A stretch of 7,283 nucleotides of DNA. It comes from Microthrixaceae bacterium. Lineage in GTDB: Bacteria; Actinomycetota; Acidimicrobiia; Acidimicrobiales; Acidimicrobilacustridaceae. The translations under genes were made by a program, and so were the position numbers. Position 1 is the first letter of the stretch, and every line of letters starts with the position of its first letter. This document shows, one piece after another, positions 1 to 5,193 of the stretch. Location: positions 1 through 7,283 of the forward strand of contig JAHFUU010000121.1 of NCBI GenBank assembly GCA_023264915.1, in the 5' to 3' direction. The notes beneath the pieces are model-generated. The model was not told where the DNA came from and searched no databases. It was given only the letters and a program-made list of their open reading frames with translations.

Positions 1-654
1 TATGGGATGGGTGAGACGATCATCCACACACGCACGATGCCCTGGGACCCGCCCGCCCAGCTCGCAGATTCGGTCGGCCAACCGATCTTCGGGGCCGAGC
101 TCGAGATCCGGGACCCGACCGACCCGGCGAAGCTGCTCGGGCCTGGTCAGGTGGGTGACATCATGTTCCGGGGGCCGACCCTGTTCGTCGGCTACCACAA
201 CCAGCCCGACCTGACCGCCTCGACGCGCGACGACCAGGGCTGGTTCCGGACAGGTGACCGTGGCTACGTCGACGAGGAGGGATACCTGTACTTCGCGGGA
301 CGTGCAAAGGAGATGATCAACCGGGGCGGAACCAAGATCTACCCCAAAGCCGTCGAAGAGCTGCTCGGCAACCATCCCGGCGTCGTGGACGTCGCGGTGG
401 TCGGCATACCCGATGCGCGCCTGGGCGAACGCATCTGCGCCTACCTCGTCACCAAGGACTCCCTTCAGCTCACTGTCGCTGACCTCCGAGCCTTCGTGGC
501 CGACCAGGGCGCCACCAGGTACCTCGCTCCAGACGAGGTCGTGGTCGTGGACGACTTCCCGATGACTCCGACCGGCAAGGTGGCCAGAGCCACCATCGCA
601 ACAGATGCCGCGGAGCGTTTCAGCGCTCCCGCGACGACCGGGACCGAGCAATGA
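1..654 (+). CDS. Acyl/aryl-CoA ligase (AMP-forming), C-terminal part; 5' end outside window
   Basis: This is the C-terminal part (217 codons) of a class I adenylate-forming enzyme, which activates a carboxylate with ATP and usually transfers it to CoA. The frame is open to the left edge and begins inside the A5 motif, Y-G-M-G-E at residues 1-5 of the visible part, so the ATG at position 7 is internal. Other visible motifs are A7 (R-T-G-D, nucleotides 247-258), the A8 hinge (G-R-A-K-E-M-I-N-R-G-G-T-K-I) and A10 (P-T-G-K, catalytic Lys codon at 577-579). The C-terminal lid is therefore complete. From memory, the INRGGxKI hinge, the nearby CAYLV and the Gly in place of Thr in A5 recall 2,3-dihydroxybenzoate-AMP ligases (EntE/DhbE) and cyclohexanecarboxylate-CoA ligases more than long-chain FadD enzymes. 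The stop overlaps the next start (ATGA), so the two genes are co-transcribed and probably translationally coupled. The family is certain. The substrate is unknown. Confidence 0.93.
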   Translation, partial: YGMGETIIHTRTMPWDPPAQLADSVGQPIFGAELEIRDPTDPAKLLGPGQVGDIMFRGPTLFVGYHNQPDLTASTRDDQGWFRTGDRGYVDEEGYLYFAGRAKEMINRGGTKIYPKAVEELLGNHPGVVDVAVVGIPDARLGERICAYLVTKDSLQLTVADLRAFVADQGATRYLAPDEVVVVDDFPMTPTGKVARATIATDAAERFSAPATTGTEQ

Positions 655-1571
655 GAGTCGGATTGAGCTGGACGCCCAAGCCCGATGCGGATGCGAAGTC
701 CGCGTGGGCGACCATCATCTCCGAGGCGACGACAGCCGACGCTGTGGGCCTTGATAGCGTCTGTGTGCACGAGTCGCGGACCGCTCCCAACGGCTGTCCC
801 TCCCCGTCGGTGATGTTGACGTTCCTCTCCAGGCGGACCAGGACGGTCCAGCTGATCGGCACGCGGCTGCTGGAGGCCGTCAACCCGGCTCGCCTCGCGG
901 AGGAGGTCGGCGTGCTCGACACGTTCGCGAGGGGTCGAGCCGGTCTGGGGTTTGCGAGCGCATCCAGCCAGGGCGCGCCCTCAGGTCGTCTCCATGAGAC
1001 GATCGACTTCGTCACCGCCGCTTGGGCCACTGACGAGCTTCGCTACAGGGGCGGCTTCATCCGCTTCCCGACCCATACGCCCGACGATGCACCGGCAGGT
1101 GTCAGCACCCCCGAACCTGGCGACAGCTACGTGCCCCAGTGGGAGCGAGGACCCGTGATGCCCGACTTCCTGGCGATCACACCCAAACCGCTGGCTGCCC
1201 GGCCACCCGTGTTCGTGGAGATCGCAGACCGCGACACCCTCGAGTGGGCGGCACGCCAAGGCATCTCGCCTCTGGTCAAGGCACACACTCCCACCGAGGA
1301 AGCAGTCGCCTCGTTGCAGCGGTACCGCGAGATCGCAGCAGCTGCCGGGCGGCGACGGGGCGAGGTCGAGGTGGCCCTCGAACGGCACATCGCCATGGGC
1401 GGCGACGGTGACGACACCACAGTTGGAGGCAGCTCGACAGAGCTGATCGACCTGCTTCGCGATCTGGGAGCGACTGCTGGAGTCTCGCACCTCATCTGGA
1501 ACCGGCGCGGACCGTCCGATGGCGACTTGTTCCAGTTCGCGCGCGAAGTCCAGCTGATGCTCCAGGCCTGA
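651..1571 (+). CDS. LLM-class flavin-dependent oxidoreductase, divergent active site
   Basis: This 306-residue protein has the luciferase-like monooxygenase TIM-barrel fold. Such enzymes use reduced FMN or coenzyme F420 with O2 or another acceptor and act in the cytosol. The clearest signature is the stretch at residues 83-104, with A-E-E near its start, L-D at 89-90 and G-R-A-G-L-G at 95-100; it matches the family pattern EExAxLDxxSxGRxxxGxG. R-Y-R-G-G-F at 131-136 and P-K-P-L-A-A-R-P-P at 178-186 fit the usual YxGxxY and PxPxQxPxPP segments. The Glu-His-His motif of luciferases is missing: the equivalent segment near 38-43 reads C-V-H-E-S-R. Residues 141-175 form a Pro/Asp-rich insertion without an obvious family match. 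The ATG at 651 overlaps the upstream stop, and MRVGLSW is a typical N-terminus for the family. Another LLM gene follows 41 bases later, so the two may form a pair. The fold is secure. The reaction is not assignable. Confidence 0.85.
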   Translation: MRVGLSWTPKPDADAKSAWATIISEATTADAVGLDSVCVHESRTAPNGCPSPSVMLTFLSRRTRTVQLIGTRLLEAVNPARLAEEVGVLDTFARGRAGLGFASASSQGAPSGRLHETIDFVTAAWATDELRYRGGFIRFPTHTPDDAPAGVSTPEPGDSYVPQWERGPVMPDFLAITPKPLAARPPVFVEIADRDTLEWAARQGISPLVKAHTPTEEAVASLQRYREIAAAAGRRRGEVEVALERHIAMGGDGDDTTVGGSSTELIDLLRDLGATAGVSHLIWNRRGPSDGDLFQFAREVQLMLQA

Positions 1572-1598
1572 GCACCGATCCGCCGGCACAGGAAAGAG

Positions 1599-1604
1599 AG
1601 AGGA
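1599..1604 (+). promoter_or_regulatory. Ribosome binding site for the second LLM gene
   Basis: AGAGGA lies eight bases upstream of the ATG at 1613, within a purine-rich run from 1591 to 1604. It is the clearest Shine-Dalgarno sequence in the left half of the window. It fixes the start of the second monooxygenase gene and shows that this gene is translated independently despite the short 41-base gap. Confidence 0.65.
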
Positions 1605-1612
1605 CCACAGAG

Positions 1613-2605
1613 ATGGAGTTCTGGACCGGAGCCATGGGCATCACCAAGATGCGGCTCATGCCGGGATCCCTCGCGGATGGTTATGACGTGTTCGTTGAGG
1701 ATGCCAAGGCCGCCGAGGCCCTCGGCTTCGATGCTTACGGAGCACCCGAACATCACTTCACCTATGACGCCTTCTTGCCCTTCCCGCTCCAGGCCCTGGC
1801 TGCTGCCGCGGCCGTGACCTCCAAGATCCGCCTCGTCACCGGAGCGATGCTCACGACCCTCTACGACCCCGTGGCGGCCGCAGAGCACGCCGCGACGCTC
1901 GATGTCCTGTCCGGTGGCCGGGTGATCATGGGTCTGGGCATGGGATACCGACCTATGGAGTTCGACGGGATCGGCACAGCCAAGCGCACGCGCGGAGCGC
2001 GACTGGTCGAGTCGATGGAGATCATCAAGCTCGCCACCTCACAGGACGCGTTCTCGTTCCACGGCCGCCACTACGACTACGAGGAGGTGTCGCTCCAGCC
2101 GACGCCCGTGCAGCGACCCGTCCAGATCTGGTTCTGCGGGGGGACCTCGGAGCTCGCCGCCCGGCGTGCCGGCAAGGCAGGGCTCCCCTATTGGCTCGCC
2201 AACGCCCCATTCGATCGCACCGAGCAGATCGTGCGCGAGTACCGCCGCGTCGGTGCCGAGTCCGGCTGGCCCCCGGACCAGCTGCGGGTGGCGGCCTTCA
2301 AGGACGTCTTCATCGGCAACACCATGGCCGAGGCCGAAGGCCTTCGGAAGATGATGATCGACATGTTCTACGCCGAGCACATCTTGGGATACGGCTATCT
2401 CGTCGACGAGCACGGCGAGCACGTCTACGACGCCTCCGAGGACCACCCGATGTACCAGCAGTTCATCGACAGCTTGTTCTGCGGAACCGCGGAGATGGTC
2501 ATCGAAGAGCTCAAACGGTACGAGGACCTCGGTGTTGATGCAGTGTTCCTACCCTCGCCCCAGCGCGAGCTCCTCGCCAGCCAAGTACTGCCCGAGTTCC
2601 ACTAG
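1613..2605 (+). CDS. LLM-class flavin-dependent monooxygenase with luciferase-type EHH motif
   Basis: This 330-residue protein belongs to the bacterial luciferase-like superfamily, whose members are cytosolic flavin- or F420-dependent TIM barrels. It follows the LuxA pattern closely. G-F-D-A-Y-G-A-P-E-H-H-F at 38-49 places His47 and His48 where LuxA has His44 (catalytic) and His45. A conserved core at 91-114 contains T-L-D near 95-97 and S-G-G-R-V-I-M-G-L-G at 100-109. H-G-R-H-Y-D-Y at 150-156 and P-T-P-V-Q-R-P-V at 163-170 are the usual barrel segments. The length is normal for the family. The start is supported by AGAGGA eight bases upstream. A peroxyflavin monooxygenase acting on an aldehyde, ketone or ring carbon is plausible, but F420 use cannot be excluded. 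No flavin reductase to supply FMNH2 is visible, so one would have to come from elsewhere. The C-terminal half, with M-F-Y-A-E-H-I-L-G-Y-G at 251-261, gives no substrate clue that I recognise. Confidence 0.9.
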   Translation: MEFWTGAMGITKMRLMPGSLADGYDVFVEDAKAAEALGFDAYGAPEHHFTYDAFLPFPLQALAAAAAVTSKIRLVTGAMLTTLYDPVAAAEHAATLDVLSGGRVIMGLGMGYRPMEFDGIGTAKRTRGARLVESMEIIKLATSQDAFSFHGRHYDYEEVSLQPTPVQRPVQIWFCGGTSELAARRAGKAGLPYWLANAPFDRTEQIVREYRRVGAESGWPPDQLRVAAFKDVFIGNTMAEAEGLRKMMIDMFYAEHILGYGYLVDEHGEHVYDASEDHPMYQQFIDSLFCGTAEMVIEELKRYEDLGVDAVFLPSPQRELLASQVLPEFH

Positions 2606-2614
2606 CCGAACCTG

Positions 2615-2626
2615 TGATCCGGATCA
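2615..2626. promoter_or_regulatory. Perfect 12-bp palindrome, candidate operator
   Basis: TGATCCGGATCA reads identically on both strands. It begins nine bases after the stop of the second LLM gene, in the 126-base gap before the acyl-CoA dehydrogenase pair. Its position suggests a binding site for a dimeric regulator, but no known consensus is recognised and no regulator gene is present. The rest of the gap (2627-2731) shows no clear promoter hexamers, no terminator and no strong Shine-Dalgarno sequence. Confidence 0.35.
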
Positions 2627-2731
2627 GTCGACCATGAATCCCCTGCTGCTCACCCTCAACCGAACGAACCCGCGAGGCTGCTGTGCCACGCGGAGGCGCC
2701 TGTCGTCCATCCCGGGAGCGCGTCGGTAGTC

Positions 2732-3934
2732 ATGGACCTGCGCTTCTCAGAGGAGGACGAGCAGTACCGTCGCCAGCTCCGTTCCTGGCTCGACGGTCAT
2801 GTGATGGCCCAGCGTGGCGGTGGCAGCCTCGCTTCCGGCGGCGGAACCGACATCATGGAAGCGATCCAGATGGCCCGCGACTGGCAGCGGACGATGTGGG
2901 AAGCGGGCTATGTCGGCCTCTCGTGGCCGAAGGAGCACGGGGGCCAGGATGCGAGCCTGACCCAGCAGGTGATCGTCGCGCAGGAGCTGGCGCGCGCGTC
3001 TGTCCCGATGCTCATCAACACGATCGGCCTGTCGATCCTGGGGCCGACGCTCATCCAGCACGGCACCGACTCCCAGCGCGCTCGCTTCCTGCCGAAGATC
3101 CTCTCGGCTGAGGAGCTGTGGTGCCAAGGGTTCAGCGAGCCCGAAGCCGGCAGCGACTTGGCGAACCTCAAGACCAGGGCGGTCCTCGACGGTGGGGACC
3201 TCGTCGTCACGGGTCACAAGATCTGGACCAGCCTTGCCCCGATAGCGGACTGGTGCTTCATGCTGGTCCGCACCGATCCTTCAGCACCCAAGCGTCAGGG
3301 CATCAGCTACCTGCTCTGTGACATGCGATCACCAGGCGTGAAAGTGATGCCCTTGCGCAACGCAGGCGGGGGGATCCACTTCAGCGAGGTCCTCTTCGAC
3401 GAGGTCCGCATCCCCTCCGAGAACGTGGTCGGTGAGCTGAACGGGGGTTGGGCCATCACACGCTCGACCCTCGAGCACGAGCGGAGCGGGTTGTCAGGGG
3501 TCCTGTCACTCGAACAGAGCCTCTCGAAGCTGCGAGCCACGGCCTCGGACATGCGCCGCGACGGCCGGCCAGTCGTCCAGGATCAGGCGACAGGCCGCGA
3601 GCTGGCACAGCGATGGATCGAGGTCGAGGGCCTCCGGTACCTCGGCTACAGGACCCTGAGCGCGCAGCTTGCGGGTCGCCAACCGGGGCCGTCGACTTCG
3701 GTCGGCAAGCTGTTCGCCTCGCGGGTGCGCCAACGCATCTCCAGGACCGCCCTTGAGATCGAGGGGCCTCTGGCGCAGGTGACCAAGCGCTCACCTCATG
3801 TCGTGGACCGCGGCCGCTGGCAGGCCGTCTACTTCGATTCGATCGGCCACAGCATCGGTGGAGGCACAGCCGAGATGATGCGCAACGCGATCGCTGAGCG
3901 GATCCTCGGCCTGCCGAGGACAGGTGAGGGTTGA
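2732..3934 (+). CDS. Acyl-CoA dehydrogenase, catalytic-glutamate subunit of a FadE-type pair
   Basis: This 400-residue acyl-CoA dehydrogenase-fold protein would form an alpha,beta double bond in an acyl-CoA, passing electrons through FAD to electron-transfer flavoprotein. Visible features are the N-terminal helical domain (E-A-G-Y-V-G-L-S-W-P-K at 57-67), the family signature G-F-S-E-P-E-A-G-S-D at 133-142, and the flavin-contacting segment H-K-I-W-T-S at 162-167. The likely catalytic base is Glu250 in H-E-R (249-251), the position used by isovaleryl- and long-chain acyl-CoA dehydrogenases. The alternative position, Glu376 of medium-chain acyl-CoA dehydrogenase (MCAD), is Gly377 here, in I-G-G-G-T-A-E. 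The usual R-x-x-F-G and G-G-x-G-F FAD motifs are not found in the C-terminal domain; the next gene has both. This matches the division of labour described for mycobacterial heterotetramers such as ChsE4-ChsE5 and ChsE1-ChsE2. The ATG is the first start in frame, and MDLRFSEEDE is a typical beginning. Its Shine-Dalgarno is weak (GGGAG about 13 bases upstream). Confidence 0.92.
   Translation: MDLRFSEEDEQYRRQLRSWLDGHVMAQRGGGSLASGGGTDIMEAIQMARDWQRTMWEAGYVGLSWPKEHGGQDASLTQQVIVAQELARASVPMLINTIGLSILGPTLIQHGTDSQRARFLPKILSAEELWCQGFSEPEAGSDLANLKTRAVLDGGDLVVTGHKIWTSLAPIADWCFMLVRTDPSAPKRQGISYLLCDMRSPGVKVMPLRNAGGGIHFSEVLFDEVRIPSENVVGELNGGWAITRSTLEHERSGLSGVLSLEQSLSKLRATASDMRRDGRPVVQDQATGRELAQRWIEVEGLRYLGYRTLSAQLAGRQPGPSTSVGKLFASRVRQRISRTALEIEGPLAQVTKRSPHVVDRGRWQAVYFDSIGHSIGGGTAEMMRNAIAERILGLPRTGEG
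3922..3930 (+). promoter_or_regulatory. Ribosome binding site deciding the start of the second dehydrogenase subunit
   Basis: AGGTGAGGG inside the last codons of the upstream gene ends five bases before the ATG at 3936. It favours that ATG over the in-frame GTG at 3924, which lies inside this element. The ATG also gives the family-typical N-terminus MDFELSEEH. Confidence 0.6.
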
Positions 3935-3935
3935 G

Positions 3936-5093
3936 ATGGACTTCGAGCTGAGCGAAGAGCACCTCGCGCTACGCGAATCTGCTCGTGCCCTGATCGCCCA
4001 GAGGTGGGACCGCGACAAGTCGCGCCTGGCACTTGACCGGCCACCCGCGAGGATGCCCGACAGCCTGTGGAAGGAGATCGCTTCCCTTGGCTGGATCGGA
4101 GTTGCTGGCACCGAGGAGCTCGGCGGCAGCGGCGGCGACCTCATGGCAGCCCTGGTGCTCGCAGAGGAGGCCGGTCGCGGGCTCCTGCCAGGACCGTTCC
4201 TTCCGGCCCTGGCGGCTGGCATCGCGCTCGACCGCTCCGCCGCTGATGACCAGAGGGCCGAGCTGTTGGGTCACCTGTTCGCCGGGGACCGCGTTCTGGT
4301 GGGCGCGTACGACGAACCAGGCGGGACGTGGGGACCAGGTTCCCTGCACACCACGGTGACCCCGACCCACACGGGCTTGGTGGTCGACGGCGTGAAGATC
4401 CTGGTGCCCGACGCTGACAGAGCCAGCGCTTTCGTCCTCTCCGGACGTGCAGGCGACTCGACGGTGCTTGCCGTGGTCCCATCGGAGGCAACCGGAGTTG
4501 AGGTCATCCCGATGAACCGCTTCGACGGCCAATCCATGGCTGAGGTCCGGTTCGCCAGTGTCGAGGTGAAGGGCTCGACCCTGATCGGTCCCGGCCGGAC
4601 TCCAGGGGGCGGGCAACCCGCGGACGATGCCTATGACATCTCGACCCTGGTGTGTGCGGCTGACCTGCTGGGCGTCTCAGAAGCCGCACTTGCCATGGCG
4701 ACCGGCTACGCCAAGGACCGGGTCCAGTTCGGCCACCCGATCGGCTCCTACCAGGCAATCAGCCACCGCCTTGCGGATCTCGTGGTCGACACCGAGCTGG
4801 GACGCAGCCTCCTGTTCGGAGCATGCCTGGCGATGGCCGAAGCGCGTGACGAGGCGCCACGGCTGGTGTCTGCGGCGAAGGCTTGGATGAGCGACACCGC
4901 GATCGGTGCCACCGAGACCGCCCTTCACGTCCACGGCGGAATCGGGTTCACGTGGGAGCTGGACGTGCATCTGTACCTCCGGCGCGCCAGGTCTGGAGCA
5001 GCAAGCTTCGGCGACGCGAACTTCCACCGCGACCGGATCGCAACCCTCCTGGCCGCGCGCGACCCTTCACGTTCGGGACCCGAGCTCACATGA
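3936..5093 (+). CDS. Acyl-CoA dehydrogenase-like partner subunit lacking the catalytic Glu
   Basis: This 385-residue acyl-CoA dehydrogenase-fold protein starts one base after the stop of its partner, which implies coupled, equimolar expression. Aligned by eye to MCAD, the Glu376 position is Phe358 (S-F-G-D in place of Y-E-G-T) and the Thr255/Glu254 position is Ser236, so neither catalytic base site carries a Glu. The canonical TEPxAGSD signature of the middle domain is also absent. It does keep the FAD-binding elements that the upstream subunit lacks: D-R-V-Q-F-G with Arg262, and H-G-G-I-G-F-T at 333-339. The natural reading is an alpha2beta2 enzyme in which this chain supplies the FAD adenine/pyrophosphate contacts and the partner supplies the base. 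Family precedent is the FadE26-FadE27 and FadE28-FadE29 complexes of Mycobacterium tuberculosis. An in-frame GTG at 3924 would add four residues (MRVE) and is less likely. Alone, this subunit should be inactive. Confidence 0.9.
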   Translation: MDFELSEEHLALRESARALIAQRWDRDKSRLALDRPPARMPDSLWKEIASLGWIGVAGTEELGGSGGDLMAALVLAEEAGRGLLPGPFLPALAAGIALDRSAADDQRAELLGHLFAGDRVLVGAYDEPGGTWGPGSLHTTVTPTHTGLVVDGVKILVPDADRASAFVLSGRAGDSTVLAVVPSEATGVEVIPMNRFDGQSMAEVRFASVEVKGSTLIGPGRTPGGGQPADDAYDISTLVCAADLLGVSEAALAMATGYAKDRVQFGHPIGSYQAISHRLADLVVDTELGRSLLFGACLAMAEARDEAPRLVSAAKAWMSDTAIGATETALHVHGGIGFTWELDVHLYLRRARSGAASFGDANFHRDRIATLLAARDPSRSGPELT

Positions 5094-5109
5094 TCCGGTC
5101 GGATCGACC
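5091..5109. repeat. Imperfect copy of the first-gap palindrome region, overlapping a stop codon
   Basis: TGATCCGG, five bases, then TCGACC occurs here and again at 2615-2633 with the same spacing. The five middle bases differ completely, giving 14 of 19 identical positions. This copy contains a five-base inverted repeat (GATCC, GGTC spacer, GGATC; 5092-5105) and its first three bases are the stop codon of the second dehydrogenase subunit. Both copies sit directly downstream of a gene end and about 100 bases upstream of the next gene. They may be paired operators. A chance match in GATC-rich, G+C-rich DNA remains quite possible. Confidence 0.3.
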
Positions 5110-5163
5110 CTCGCCTCCCTTCAGCCGGGGTGACGCGGCCCGGTGCACCACGCCCCGCGACCC

Positions 5164-5177
5164 GGCCCTGCAGGGCC
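5164..5177. promoter_or_regulatory. Perfect 14-bp palindrome upstream of the OYE-type gene
   Basis: GGCCCTGCAGGGCC is a perfect palindrome ending 16 bases before the ATG at 5194. As RNA it could fold into a five-pair G-C stem with a TGCA loop, which might affect ribosome access. As DNA it could be an operator. No T-run follows, so it is not an intrinsic terminator. The rest of the 100-base gap (5110-5163) shows no recognisable promoter. Confidence 0.3.
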
Positions 5178-5193
5178 CCAGGCAGGCAGGGTC

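Noticed and set aside
1127..1888. Long antisense open frame of 253 codons across both LLM genes
   Set aside because: It is a shadow of high G+C coding sequence, spans two recognised genes and has no recognisable domain.
2634..2729. A 31-codon frame ending two bases before the first dehydrogenase gene, possible leader peptide
   Set aside because: No Shine-Dalgarno precedes the ATG. The composition is not protein-like, and nothing suggests a regulatory stem. It is probably chance.
2821..2851. Gly/Ser-rich stretch in the first dehydrogenase as a frameshift or linker of a fusion
   Set aside because: The reading frame and the family match continue on both sides, and this N-terminal loop varies in length in the family.
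2683..3111. Plus-strand 142-codon frame overlapping the gap and the first dehydrogenase gene
   Set aside because: It is out of frame with a clear family member, and its low-complexity Arg/Pro/Gly composition is typical of shadow frames.
3924..3935. Alternative GTG start for the second dehydrogenase subunit
   Set aside because: The GTG lies within the purine-rich AGGTGAGGG that best serves the ATG at 3936, and the ATG gives the family-typical N-terminus.
5091..5110. Inverted repeat after the dehydrogenase pair as a terminator
   Set aside because: The stem is only five pairs and no T-run follows. The sequence continues C-rich.
5143..5193. Alternative GTG start adding 17 residues to the OYE-type protein
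   Set aside because: The extra residues are Pro/Gly/His-rich and have no counterpart in the family, whose N-terminus corresponds to the ATG at 5194.
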